Positions 1 through 11,075 of a DNA stretch of 64,000 bases are shown here, one piece after another. The translations under genes and the position numbers were made by a program. Positions within the stretch are counted from its first letter, which is position 1; each line of letters begins with the position of its first letter. Origin of the DNA: Urophycis tenuis (Eukaryota; Chordata; Actinopteri; Gadiformes; Phycidae); contig JAXIVH010000007.1 of NCBI GenBank assembly GCA_036785325.1, positions 2,002,093 through 2,066,092 on the forward strand. The letters run 5' to 3'. Below the pieces are notes generated by a model, which saw only the letters and a program-made list of their open reading frames with translations, ran no database searches and was not told the DNA's origin.

Positions 1-579
1 CTAGACAATTTCACCTAACAGATACTTTCTCGAATGGGTCCTGCAAGGAGAGAGATTGGGCAGAGGCTGTCGTTTTACCTGCTTGCGTCGTGCAGGCCAT
101 CCGACTGAAATATCCAGCTCCAGACGGCCAGTACTGCTGGCACCAAGAAGCTGAGGACGCACAGGAGGAACTATAATTGTCATTGTTTGCATATTTATTT
201 TGATGCAAAATGGCAGTTTGTCATCTTTTTCTACAGCATAGAATATCGGCATTGGGATGAAACATGAGATTTAGTTAAGATTGAAGTGAATACGATTTCA
301 TAAGACCCACTCCGGCAAAATTTGATTTTTTTTACCCTTTTAAAATTTCCTATTAGTGATATATATGTATTTCAACACATAGTACTATGTTGTTAAACGA
401 TTCATGAGGATTTCTGGTTTGAACTGTCACTGAACCTCCGCAAGTCACAAAAACACGAATCCGTTTTTCCTGTCCTCATGTTGTCATAAAGATGTGGAAC
501 CAATCAAAAATGACTTTCAGGTAAGACCCGCCCCTTGCGCGAGCGCAGGCGACTGTGATTGCCCACGGGAGCAGACATA
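1..579. other. Unassigned flanking sequence
   Basis: No recognisable gene, repeat end or RNA. Short open frames exist on the minus strand over 11-252, with a possible GT donor near 85, but no motif identifies them as a real exon. Confidence 0.5.
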
Positions 580-818
580 GGCCCAATCTCAATTCTCTAT
601 CTTACATCTTCCCCTTACCCATTCCCCTTGGTTTTGCGCGTTCACGTGAGACGAAGGGCTATCTCAATTCTCATTTCGATCGAGGGGTAGGGCCAAGGGG
701 AAGGGGTAGACACCCCTTGAAACCAAGTAAGATCGGGAGCTTACTTGAAACCAAGGGGTACCAATTACAATGCGCAACCGGCAACAATCGCGGCCAGATC
801 TCCACGAGAGTCCCATAA
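580..818 (+). mobile_element. Terminal fragment of a GGCCCAATCTC-ended DNA transposon
   Basis: Starts with GGCCCAATCTCAATTCTC and runs through alternating CCCCTT/AAGGGG blocks. It matches, in inverted orientation and over about 238 bp with few differences, the right end of the element at 7613-8566 (arm 8329-8566). Homology stops near 818, so only one end of this copy is recognisable. It is either a truncated copy or one arm of a much longer element whose other arm has been reused. Confidence 0.7.
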
Positions 819-819
819 T

Positions 820-2110
820 TAGGCTGGCAAGCAGCTCATTGCCTACCCCTGATTGTGTGTGTGTGTGTCTAATTTTTGAGCAGATTTCCCGCGTTGTCCT
901 CCGGTGGTCTCAGGAGGTCCCCCCGCCGCGGATGGGTGGGGGTCCCGGCCCGCAGGAGGCGGTGTGAGCAGCGGCCACTCACGAGACCGCTGGTCACCCC
1001 TCAAACATTCAGACCATATAATTCGGTCCTCAATGATGAGGGTTCCATCCCATGACTCATTTGACCTGCGCGGCCGCCCCCAGGCCACTCCATGATTCTG
1101 GGAGAGTATCAGCTAGACGTACCTGAAACGCAAAGCATAATCAGGTCATCTTAATTTCACCAGGTACCATAGCTATTATATTCATCTGACCTCATTAAAA
1201 TCATAAGGTGTACCATATGCCTCACGAAATACAACACCAACTGCACATACAACAACAACAGTACATTGATTTAATAATTAATTTTCACACTTAATGATTA
1301 TAACCGATAAAATAAATATTAAACTCAATCGCGGTGCATGTTGGGGAAGCATAGCATTAGTCCATAGCAACCGCGCATTTGTTTGCAAATGACGTCCAAC
1401 AAGTGGAACGCACATGAGATAGATGCACGTATCATTATTTATGCAAGATACACACGTAAGTGAAGAATTCCTGCTCAGGAATAAACTCTTAATTCATTAA
1501 GCACAACCAATACAAAAGACAGGATGATCCTAAGCGGGTTTTGATATGTTGGCCGCTTCTTTAAAGATGAGTTAATTGTGGTTCACCCAAGTACACCAAT
1601 CGTTGATATGTTAGGGCTGTGTAGTACACTGGGGCCAAGCTGCGCGCCGCCGCGCAAGCACGCACGCACACACACACACGCACACGCACACACACACACA
1701 CACACACACGTCAACAATTGAATGGTCAAATATGTACAGTTGTGTTAACATTTCATTGACTACAAATGCAATTACAACATTCATTCAATCTCGAAGACGA
1801 GTGCGTTCAGAATAAGCTACTTATCACAAGTCAACTGACTCGATTGTGTTAACCTCTCACACAGTCGCGTAGCTAATAGAAACTAATAGGCAACATCCGT
1901 GACATCATCACCCCTTATATATGTTAATTTGACATTTTTTCAAGCGTATATGATGTTTAAATGAACTTTTAATGGAAGAAAACGGTAGTTTCGCGCTCAC
2001 CTCCGGTCAAACAGAAGACAGATTTGACCGGCGCGCGCACGTACGGCCTTACGTCATCGCGCAAAAAAGACCCCGCACACATTCACACACACACAACTGA
2101 GGCAAAATGC
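820..2110. other. Non-coding stretch with CA microsatellite
   Basis: No gene was recognised. It contains a GC-rich patch at 900-1085, AT-rich DNA, an imperfect CACG/CA microsatellite at about 1660-1709, and a CRE-like TTACGTCA near 2050 next to a CpG-rich patch (2020-2065). The last two could be promoter-like, but no transcript start can be supported. Confidence 0.5.
1662..1709. repeat. (CA)n/(CG-CA)n microsatellite
   Basis: Alternating CACG and CA dinucleotides, nearly pure CA at the right end. Simple sequence repeat. Confidence 0.9.
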
Positions 2111-2470
2111 TCATACAGGCAGGAGATTAAAACAAAATATAATGGACGAAAAACTTTTTGTGAAATTCACATGTGAACATGCTACACAGAGAACAGAATG
2201 GATTTTTGCAGTGTAGAACTGGATCAGCAGCTCCTGAGGCAGGTTAAACTTCCTGAGCTGGCGTACATCCTCTGCTGGGCCTTTTTGATGATTGTGTCTA
2301 TGTTGGGTGTCCACTTTAGGTCCTGGGAGATTGTAGATCCCAGAAACCTGAAGTTTTCCACAGCAGACTGTCAAGGATGGTGAGGGGGTAGTGTTGGGGG
2401 GCTCCTCCTGAAATCCACTGTCATCTCCACAGTCTTGAGCTCGTTCAGCTCGTATAGAAACACAACATCA
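2111..2470 (-). pseudogene. Non-LTR retrotransposon RT C-terminal fragment
   Basis: On the minus strand, successive frames read VDFRRSPPTLP, then QDLK/PGPKVDTQHRHN and QLRKFNLPQELLIQFYTAKI. This is the segment after the YADD catalytic box in fish LINE reverse transcriptases (thumb, followed by the 'RxxFLRxLRxF...FYxAxIxSVL' region). Frames change at least twice, so it is a dead 5'-truncated scrap of under 400 bp. The clade is probably within the Rex1/CR1/L2 assemblage, but the piece is too short to be sure. Confidence 0.7.
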
Positions 2471-2520
2471 AATTTGAAGAAACATTTGGAGTCACAGCAT
2501 AGCACAGTCAAACTTATAGA
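2453..2520 (+). pseudogene. hAT-like BED zinc-finger scrap
   Basis: The plus-strand frame reads YRNTTSNLKKHLESQHSTVKL, which matches the second half of a BED zinc finger (…NTTSNLxxHLxxxH…) found at the N-terminus of hAT transposases. Only about 20 codons are present, with no first cysteine pair and no downstream catalytic core. It abuts the LINE scrap at 2111-2470 and an inverted repeat on the other side. Confidence 0.45.
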
Positions 2521-2577
2521 GCGAGTCCCACCCGGTGTGAAGCAGAGAGCTGCTCCACACCGGTCCAAGGCCACCAT

Positions 2578-2974
2578 CAGGTCTGTCCAGCCAGAGGACG
2601 AAGAAGACGACACTCTTACCCCTGGTGTACAACATCCGTGTCCGTGTCCCGTGTCCTAACCGCGGCCTGCACGGCACCGGTTCCCTGGAGCACTGGACCA
2701 GGCCCAACCTGCTGGGAAGCGGGTGCCAGTACCTTCACACCTTCACACCTTCACACCAGCTGTGGTCCATCAGGACGGCCCTCCAGGAGGCCTCCATGGA
2801 GCTGTGACGGGGTGAATCTGGGACCGCAAACCCCGGGCGGGTTTGGACCACAGTAACATCGGGGAAGAGTTACTGCTCCTGACCGACTGGCGGTCCGGTC
2901 CACCGCAGAACACGGATGTTGTGCACCAGGGGTCATGAGTGTCGTCTTCTTGGTCCACTGGCTGGACAGACCTC
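2578..2974. repeat. Fold-back inverted repeat, ~63-bp arms
   Basis: The left arm (2578-2640) and right arm (2911-2974) are reverse complements over about 63 bp with few mismatches, separated by a 270-bp GC-rich loop. Just outside the right arm a ~27-bp unit (ccaggtcccccttggtggcc) repeats, and its complement is partly present outside the left arm. No target duplication or transposase was recognised. This could be a fold-back element or an inverted local duplication. Confidence 0.65.
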
Positions 2975-3059
2975 GGACCAGGTCCCCCTTGGTGGCCTCG
3001 GACCAGGTCCCCCTTGAAAGATATGAACTTCCCAAACAACGGGGCTGAAAATATTGATT

Positions 3060-3655
3060 CCTGAGTAGCAGACACGGCTCGACCCTGAAACAATCCGACG
3101 GCTAGAACGGGACCACACAAAAAGTCAGACTTTATTGTTGTTGTTGTATGTATGTAAAAAGAAATCACTAATCACAAATCACAAATACAAAAAATAATAC
3201 AAATAAGATAAAAATGAATACAGAAAAATTAACATAACAAAGGGATCTGGGCTGATCACAAGGTCAGCCCAGGGGTGAAGGTCGCTGGGTCCATCTCAGG
3301 GAACCGTCCAAAGGCCTCCCACCTGGACCCGGCCCGGCTTGTTGGGGGGTGAAGGAAGAGAAGGGGGGTAGGCTCGTCTGACATGACACAAACGCATCAT
3401 GTTAGACACTCCAGCCAAAGAGGCTGGCTAGAAAAGAAGCTAAAATAAAGAAGAGGATTACCACAATAATAATTTATTTCAATGGTGAGTATCAATTGCG
3501 ATTCCAAGATTGAAACAGCACTATGTTGCACAATGTACCAAACTGTGGTGCTCACAATGCTCAAAAAGAAGAGAACATTTTAAAAGACTAGTTGAACACC
3601 AAAGGCGACAATGTGTTTTTAATCTTCTAACTTCCAACTATATATATTTGCTAAC
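3060..3655. other. Non-coding stretch
   Basis: AT-rich, with a TTG/TTA simple tract near 3130 and A-rich DNA to 3240. No gene or element end was recognised. Confidence 0.4.
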
Positions 3656-4351
3656 CTGTGATGATCAGTGAAGGTGTTTGTTCACTGATGTCCCATCGGT
3701 GTACATCGGTCAGCCCTTGGTTCAGGCTCTTCGAGATGGTGGAGAAAGAGCCAGAACCACCTGCACATCCAGAACAAACAGTGGCTTTTAGTCATGAGTT
3801 GATGTGAAGTCTCTAAGCTATTTCAATATGTGGCTGATGCTTGTGTGCTGCCTTACAATGATGGGAGGGATGACCGGCAAGGGGACCAGGGCCTAACAGG
3901 GGCGCCGGGGGTCGATCCTTGGTAGGATGACCCGGCCCCACTGGTAGGGAACCTGCTGCTCTTTGTTGCCCCTTTACTCGCTTAAGGCGGCCCCCAGGGT
4001 CCGTGTATGGAGGAACACGCAGAATCCATGTTTGTCGTCCTCCGCAGTCACGGGCAACTTCGGCAACTTGACCCCACCCTGGTGGCGAGGGTCAGGCTTG
4101 CCCCCAGTTGGCTCGAGGATGATCCTCCCATTGGTGGATGTCCCTGCGGTAAACAACTCAGGCAGCCTAACCCCACGACGGAGGCGGGGGTTGTATGCCG
4201 ATGGCTTGGCCTCAGTAGGGGGGCGGGGATTCTGGAAATGGTCTCTATGATATAGGGCTCCCCGTGTCCTTCCATTTTCAAGGAAGCAGGAGCTAGGGGA
4301 GTCCTTAAGGAGAGCATTCGCTTCATGCTCATTGTCGCTGTTGTCAAGAGT
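3656..4351 (-). CDS. Two candidate exons of an unidentified gene
   Basis: Minus strand. Exon candidate 1 starts at 4351 after a TTTTATTACAG acceptor and stays open for ~120 codons to about 3975 (it includes the motifs HGFCVFLHTRTLG and NGRIILEPTGGKPDPRHQGG), with a possible GTAAAG donor near its end. Exon candidate 2 (3656-3760, 105 nt) is bounded by GTGCAG and GTTAGC and is open in one frame only (reads LTDVHRWDISEQTPSLIITG). The family was not recognised. The split with plausible splice sites is the only support. It may be host or transposon-derived. Confidence 0.3.
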
Positions 4352-4365
4352 CTGTAATAAAACAT

Positions 4366-5126
4366 ATGGATGGAGTCAACAATGGAGTTTTTACCATATA
4401 TACATTATGGATTTGAGTCAAATAACCTTAAAATGTGACAACTAAGTATGTCCTGGATCATGCAGTATTCGTTTCTCAATCAAGGAGTCAAGTGTTGGAG
4501 CAATTACATATTACACCCATAGGGGCGCAGTAGAGGACTATGTATGTCACGTGACATTTGAATGAAATTGCATTGAGAGTTCGTTGCCGTCATTGCTCTC
4601 ATTACTTTACAACATAACATGTACCAGAAGTGGATACAAACTCGGAAGAAGTCACACAGTTTCACACAGAAAACCAAGAATTGACCTCCGTGAGTACAAT
4701 GCATGAAGAACCGTGTCAATTCCTAAACGTTGGAAGCTATTGCTAGTAACAGTGACTTAGCTGATGGCTAGTAACTGACTTGGCTGACAAATAGCGGCCA
4801 TTAGCTTTTTTTTTTCTTCAAATATCACCGCCATAAAATATGACAATGACAAATGTACGCGTTGTTTATTGATGCGGTAGTACTTATTACTACTACTAAC
4901 GATGTTAACCACTGTTATTGGTTATCATAACGATTATTTCGAAATCACGAAATCGATTCGCTGTTAAGACTTGAGTTACACTTAAGTTACAGACATAATC
5001 GTGAATAGTTTTTAGAAGTTATGATGATGTTCAGAAATATAACTATTGAATTAAATGAATTGTTAACTTTTCGAGCGGTTGCTGGTACGCGTTCATATGA
5101 GCGAGCGAGGTGAGAAAGGCTTGTCG
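4366..5126. other. Non-coding stretch
   Basis: Low-GC sequence with no recognised gene, transposon end or RNA. Confidence 0.4.
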
Positions 5127-5457
5127 GGCCTAGAGGATGGATACCCGACCCGAGCCCGACGGGACCCGATGCTATCCAACGCGGGTTCGGACAAATATTT
5201 AGTAATTATACTCGGGTTCGGGTCGGGCTCGGTCACATCTGCGCGATTTGAAATGTTTAATTTACCCGCTCGTTATCCCGGGTAACGTTAATGTTGCACT
5301 CATCTGTTTGGTGACATTTCCAAATGTCTTGCAGTTGCATACAGGGCTATCAAATTTTGAGTTCAGTGAGATTTTGGCGGCAACGGCAGGGGCGGGGGTG
5401 ACACATAAAATCGTACAAATAAAAATATTTATTCAATTCAGCATTTCTTAGTCTTGC

Positions 5458-5538
<81 letters not shown>

Positions 5539-6690
5539 GTGTGTGTGTGTGTGTGTGAGATAATGGCTAGTGTTGTTTATTGTAGGTGTTGGTGGCAGAT
5601 TTTGAGGCCTTCAGCACAGGCCAGCCATTTTAACTGTCATGATGGATGACAGAGTTCCATCTAGTGTCATGGAAACAAAGTAGTTCCTGAAATCTAAAAA
5701 GCACCATGTGTAAAGAACTGATTAAAGATTTGTTTTGTGACCATGATTGAGCTTAACCAACTTTATTATAAAGGTCTCCCATACTGATAGTTATATATTA
5801 CTAATATATTAATTAAGCTTAACCAACTTTATTGTAAGGGTCCTATGAGGAGTGGGTCATATTGGGATAGGCAGAAGCACAGTTTAATAAAAATTAGTTA
5901 AAAAATATTTAATTAACTTTTATATTAACATATAGTTTGTAAATAAACATTTAACATTTAAATGATGTAACAAATAACTTAATTAGTGCCAGAAAGACAT
6001 TTAGTTAACTATTAACCATAAGAGAAAAGCTTTGTGAATAATGGGTCTTGAACTAAGATTAAAAACTTAGTTCACACACTGGTCAAACTCTCAAATGTTT
6101 GCTAACATTACTGATTACCAGCTACCTGGACACAATATTCCCCAGCAATGGAAATCAAAAATGTACTCATAGGATATGGTCCTCTTCTGCGATGTCGATC
6201 TGTCTATTAACCACTTCGGCGAGATGTGAATCGATGTGACGGCTGTCCTCTTATGTAGCTACTTCAGCGAGCGGGGAATATTGAAATCTTACCCGGATAC
6301 AGCAATGCTATTTTTTGATTGGCTGTTCGGTAGCTATATTCTTTTTATTTGATTGGCTGACGTGTGGCAGCCGCCTTCTGAACTCTATGGGAACCCACTT
6401 GATTCCTACCTGATCCACTGTTATAAAAAATAGTGGCGCAACTTGGTGGGCGTTATCCTGGTAATTTCTCTGCATGAGAAATACAAGGTGTGGCGTGTGA
6501 GCAGGTTGAAATGCGTGTGTCTCACGCCCAATGCGTGCGACTTGAGAGCTCTGTGCTTAAGTTAAAGCGGGCTTGCATAAACACAGACGGAACTGTGTCG
6601 GGTTCGGTTACTGTTCTGTCGGACGTGGGCCGGGCTTGGACAGAAAGGTCCGGCCCGATCAGCCCTCTAGTCGGGCCCGACGGACACGAC
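5127..6690. mobile_element. Possible non-autonomous DNA element with CCCGAC-rich ends
   Basis: The left end (5127-5235) is built of CCCGACCCGAGCCCGAC-type motifs. The right end (about 6596-6690) carries related GTCGGGCCC motifs in the opposite sense. The interior holds a long GT microsatellite and AT-rich filler with no coding capacity. The ends resemble GC-rich hAT-type termini seen in fish, but no clean 8-bp target duplication was found, so the call rests only on the paired GC-rich ends. Confidence 0.3.
5459..5558. repeat. (GT)n microsatellite
   Basis: About 100 bp of GT dinucleotides with one TTG interruption near 5537. Confidence 0.97.
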
Positions 6691-6699
6691 GCGGCGAGA

Positions 6700-7609
6700 A
6701 CAGCATTTTCTAACTTCAATTGAGCTGAATAATACATATTTTTACATGTCAATATTAATGACACGTTACCCTTTTCCTTTGACGCGTTAACCTGTTATAA
6801 CCTGTAATATCTGACAAAAACTAGGAACGATATATTTTTCTAACTACAGTTGATAACGTCAAAGGGTGCACTATGACGTCGCGTAAATGAGTGCGTCCGC
6901 GTGCATGCATAGGGCCTACTTGAATGCTTTATCACAAATCGTTATCAATTACAAATTACCATTACCAATATTGCCCAACGTTAGTACAACGCTGTGTAAA
7001 GGCGTCTCAAGGTGTGAGAGACTTGAAGAGGCAGAGACACGCGACGCAATCGGAACGGGGTTTCCCCTTTTCAATTGAGCTACAGTATATGTATTACATT
7101 TAGCTCAATTTAGCTTTTACATTTCATCTAATTTATAATTAAAATGTTGTCCTTAGACCATTGAGGCATTAATATTATCATTGACCGTCTGTCTCTAAGA
7201 CCAGTTCATGTCTTACCTCTACTTGGCGTCAACTGCAAATGAGTTTGGAACTTCAGCTAAAGCATATGCTATAAATGCTTTTGTGTGTGTGTGTGCGTGC
7301 ATATCTATGTCATATTATCATAAAGAGTTATCAATAAGCATTTTCCAATTTGGTGTGTTTAATAAAATGTATTAAACGTAGCACTTGGTATAGATGTGAT
7401 TTTGTTTTTATGGTCATATAAAGCAACAATACTAAACATTTCAAGAAAAATAACAAAAAATATGATCCGTGGTCTGTTAGGCGCATACGTGAGTTGCAAC
7501 GCTTCCACCTTCATGTACATGCTAATATATCTACAGTGGAAGTACTTTACTGGAAACAATCTATCTAATCTAGAAATACACTCAAGCCTAGTCTAAGACA
7601 AATCTAATC
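6700..7609. other. Non-coding stretch
   Basis: AT-rich with a short GT tract near 7282-7300. No gene recognised. Confidence 0.4.
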
Positions 7610-7612
7610 CAA

Positions 7613-8566
7613 GGCCCAATCTCAATTCTCTATTTTACCCCTTCCCCTTCCCCTTGGCCCTTCCCCTTCCCCTACGTCTTGGCCCTTGTAACAGAGGGGT
7701 AAGGGCTCCATGCCCCTATGAATTGAGACAACACTTGTTACGGTTACGTCATCATACATTGACGACAAAATATTGACAATTTGTTATACACACTGCATGG
7801 TGTTTTGTATCTTTTTCAGTTAATACGGTTTTGAATTTCATTGATGTTCAGGAACAATGTCTTTGTTAACCAACATGTCTTTATTTACAATTATGAATGG
7901 CTACAACATTGACCGCAAGACTCACTCCCACATTTGCTTTGAAGCGTATTTTGATTTAGCGTATTTTGATTTCAGAAATTTTGTGCCGAAAAGCTGCCAG
8001 GTTTCCTCCGGCGTTCCTGTGTGAAAAAGGACGATATATGTAAAGCACGTATCGATTTGTCTCTAGTTGTCTACACTGATATCAAACGGAATTCGCTGCT
8101 AATTGTGTTTAGTAAACTAGACATGCATGGAGTTCATTGCTAGTCAGAGAAATGTGTAGTTGTGCACTCAGCAATGTAACGTTCGCATATCGATTTTCAA
8201 AAAAGTTTCGATTAAGAATATGGTTGCAAATATATAGGTACAGGACTGTTTAGAGCACAAAACAATACTGTCGTAAATTTTAAATCAATTAGCCGAAAAT
8301 ACTTATTACTTACTTACTTACTTACATTTATGTGACTCTCGTTGAGATCTGGCCGCGATTGTTGCCGGTTGCGCATTGTAATGGGTACCCCTTGGTTTCA
8401 AGTAAGCTCCCGATCTTACTTGGTTTCAAGGGGTGTATACCCCTTCCCCTTGGCCCTACCCCTCGGTCGAAATGAGAATTGAGATAGCCCTTGGTCTCAC
8501 GTGAACGCGCAAAACCAAGGGGAAGGGGTAAGGGGAAGGGGTAAGATAGAGAATTGAGATTGGGCC
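7613..8566. mobile_element. Non-autonomous Harbinger-like DNA transposon (MITE), TSD CAA
   Basis: The ends are GGCCCAATCTCAATTCTCTA and its exact reverse complement, and CAA flanks both sides (7610-7612 and 8567-8569). A 3-bp duplication fits PIF/Harbinger-type insertion. The subterminal regions are CCCCTT-rich on both sides; the right arm (8329-8566) is the family's long GC/AT-alternating end, also present at 580-818. There is no coding capacity inside. The nearby autonomous-size element at 11756-20229 also starts GGCCC and also sits on CAA, suggesting related transposases. Confidence 0.75.
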
Positions 8567-8715
8567 CAAGTCTAAATTCTCTAAAACCAATGTGGCAGGT
8601 GGAAGGTTCTCCAGCTTTCCTCCGTGTGATATTTGGTAAAGCGATGAGCCTGAAGCTTTTTGACCTAACTTTGGGCAATGCAAGGTGCTGGAGGAGGAGG
8701 ACGGCCGCTGCCTGC

Positions 8716-8827
8716 TGCTGCTACGCCAGCCGCTACGCCAGACTCGCTTTAACCGGCTGTGCTGCATGCGCTGCTGCTACGCCAGCCGCTACGCCAGACT
8801 CGCTTTAACCGGCTGTGCTGCATGCGC
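8716..8827. repeat. 56-bp perfect tandem duplication inside an exon
   Basis: The unit beginning ctgctgctacgccagccgct and ending ctgcatgcg occurs twice head-to-tail without visible mismatch. It shifts the reading frame by two. It could be a very recent mutation, a polymorphic allele or an assembly error. Confidence 0.85.
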
Positions 8828-9039
8828 TGCTGCTCGCCGTTCAACTTCCTGCTCAACGTGTCCCACAAGCCCGAGCACGCCTGGCTCTGCTCCACCTGCC
8901 AGAAGAGGTATGTGCTGCACTGGGGATGGACAGAGGACAAGTTTGTGTGTGTGTGCCTGTATTTGTGTTTTTGTGTTTGCATGTGTATGCCTGTGTTTTG
9001 TGTGTGTGCCTGTGTTTGTGTTCTTTTTGTGTGTGCATG

Positions 9040-9206
9040 TGTATCAATCAATCAATCAATCAATCAAACTTTATTTATAGAGCACTTTTCATACATTAAA
9101 AATGTAGCACAAAGTGCTTTACATGTTTAAAAGCAGCCCCCACCCCTGCCCCACCCCAGCACATACACACGTACATACACATTTCGGCAAAAACAGACAC
9201 ACAGAA

Positions 9207-9284
<78 letters not shown>

Positions 9285-9740
9285 ATAGATAAATAAAGTA
9301 AACTTAGAAACATGTTGCTGAGTACAGAGGAGCCAGGTCAGGAAACACTATCGCAGGAGGTCGTCTGCACCAGGCGCTGCTCACGGCCCACGACCAGGAC
9401 GCCTCCACCCGGGCGCCCACCAAGCTACAGGCCAGCACAAATGCAATCCCAGCCAGAGCCGATCACAGCCCCCAGTGCAGACGGCCCCCACCGAGGAAAC
9501 ACTGGAGATAGGGAATAAAACATAAAAACTACTGGAGATAAGGAATAAAAGCATAAAACTACATAGGCTACGAACATAAAATAAACAAATAAATAAAATA
9601 AAGTAACATAGAAATAACTAAAATAAAGTCTATCATAAAAAGTAAAAAGAATAGACATAACAGAATAAAAACTGACTAAGATAAATAAATTAATAAATAA
9701 ATAAAACATCAGTTGAAAGCCAAATTAAATAGGTGGGTCT
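9040..9740 (-). mobile_element. 3' region of a minus-strand non-LTR retroelement/SINE
   Basis: It starts with (ATCA)n followed by AACTTTATTTATAGAGCAC and CAAAGTGCTTTACA. This is a common fish retroelement 3' tail, here in reverse orientation; a sister tail occurs at 63506. The body contains a long CA microsatellite, a GC-rich patch (9305-9490), A/T-rich filler and a final 'aataggtgggtcttg' motif of the same family. No ORF remains. It lies in the intron of the host gene at 8685-10023. Confidence 0.6.
9199..9284. repeat. (CA)n microsatellite
   Basis: Two CA tracts separated by CTAAAACA. Confidence 0.95.
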
Positions 9741-10023
9741 TGTATGTCTGTGTGTTTTGTGTGTGTGTGTCTGTGTTTTGCCTGTCCTTAGTGTATATAC
9801 CTCTTTCACTGTAACGTCAATCACCGCACACATGGAAGTGTGAATAGTGTATCCTAATGCTTTCTGACACAACACCCACCTATGTGTATGGGCCTGTCCG
9901 TTCTGGTCTCTGTGGGTCTCAGGCTGCTGACGGCCCAGTCTCTGGGGAGGTTCTACGTGAATATCAAGTGCTGCTTCAAGAGGTTCGGCAGCACCAAGGT
10001 TCTCAAGACCCTGTACAGAGCAG

Positions 10024-10325
10024 GTACAAGCATGTGCGCGCACACACACACACACACACACATGCATACTGGTATGGGTGGTTTACAAGGTCATTTTACA
10101 CAAACCTTAGCGTAACATGGTATAAGTCGGTCGGACCGAAAGCGGAAAAAAAAAAATATTTGGGGCGGTCCTAAATTGCAGGGTCGGTCGGGTTACGGCA
10201 AACCAAAATTTTTTTAAGGATGGCCCGAGTGTGCGTAGCGAACTTACAGACCAGCTTTTGGGATGTGTTTATCGCGAAGTTCACATTGCGATGATGATGA
10301 AAATTCGATTGATCGTACAGGCCTA
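10024..10325. other. Intergenic: CA repeat plus unclassified element remnant
   Basis: CA tract at 10040-10062. From 10120 to 10200 there are two palindromic-looking GGTCGGTCGG/CCGAC motifs around a poly-A run, which look like the end of a DNA element, but no partner end was found. Confidence 0.35.
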
Positions 10326-11075
10326 CTACTTCGTCTTGCTGGTGTTGAGGTGAAGCTGGTTGAGCTTGCACCAGCTGACAAAGTCCCTGATGACCGTCCT
10401 GTATTCCCGGTCGTTCTCCTCAGAAACACATCCAACAATGGCTGTGTCATCGGTAAACTTCTGGATGTGGCAGTGGGTGGTGTTGGGGGTGAAGTCCGAG
10501 GTGTAGAGGGTGAAGAGGAAGGGGGAGAGCACCGTACCCTGAGAGGCACCTGTGCTGCAGAGCACCACGTCAGACACACAGTGATGGAGCCTCATATACT
10601 GTGGTCTGTTGGTGAGGTAGTCAGTAGTCCATGCAGCCAGGTGTTGGTCCACTCCCACGTTCTCCATCTTCACTCTGAGCAGTGGAGGCTGTATGGTGTT
10701 AAAAGCACTAGAAAAGTCAATAAACATGACCCTCACAGTGCTCCCTCTGTCCTCCAGGTGTAGCAGCGATCTGTGCAGTAGGTAGATCACTGCGTCATCC
10801 ACCCCGATCCCAGGCTGGTAAGCAAACTGCAGGGGGTCCAGCTGTGTGCCCACCAGGGGTCGCAGGTGTCTGAGGATGATCCTCTCCATGGTCTTCATCA
10901 GGTAAGAAGTCAAGGCAACAGGCCTGAAGTGATTAGGGTCCTTGGGGCACGGCGTCTTCAGAACCGGGACCACACAGGAGGTCTTCCACAGGGCTGGGAC
11001 TTTCTCCAGGCTCAGGCTCAGGTTGTACAAGTGCCTGACCACACCACAGAGCTGGTCAGCGCAGTCCTTGAGCAG
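10326..11075 (-). pseudogene. Non-LTR retrotransposon reverse transcriptase fragment
   Basis: A continuous ~240-codon minus-strand frame. It includes the RT motifs FRPVALTSYLMKTMERII (block 1-2), FIDFSSAFNTIQ (catalytic Asp region), GASQGTVLSPFLFTLYTSDF and FTDDTAIVGCV (the YADD box, with F for Y). It ends at a stop just after LNTSKTK. The endonuclease, thumb and 3' tail are missing. The 5' side is cut at 11075 exactly where GGGCTGCATTCGAATAC begins. The RT style fits the Rex1/CR1/L2 assemblage of fish LINEs. It is non-functional because both sides are missing. Confidence 0.85.

Larger units (their letters stand above)
8685..10023 (+). pseudogene. Unidentified host gene, two exons, first one frame-broken
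   Basis: Exon A (about 8685-8907) ends CAGAAGAG|GTATGT. Exon B (9923-10023) is bounded by TCTCAG and GAGCAG|GTACAA. Exon A ends two bases into a codon and exon B supplies the third, giving an uninterrupted Cys-rich stretch (reads NVSHKPEHAWLCSTCQKR, then LLTAQSLGRFYVNIKCCFKR). Codon use is GC-rich, unlike the surrounding repeats, which suggests a real host gene. However, a 56-bp segment is tandemly repeated inside exon A (about 8716-8827). Because 56 is not a multiple of three, the upstream frame no longer reaches the splice site. The intron holds a retroelement tail and microsatellites. The family was not recognised. Confidence 0.55.

Noticed and set aside
5464..5649. Cys-Val repeat ORF
   Set aside because: Translation of a GT microsatellite.
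580..8566. One 8-kb transposon with 238-bp inverted ends (580-818 and 8329-8566)
   Set aside because: The right arm is already paired with its own left end at 7613 and has a CAA duplication there; the 580 copy is flanked by ATA. Better explained as a fragment of a second copy, though not fully excluded.
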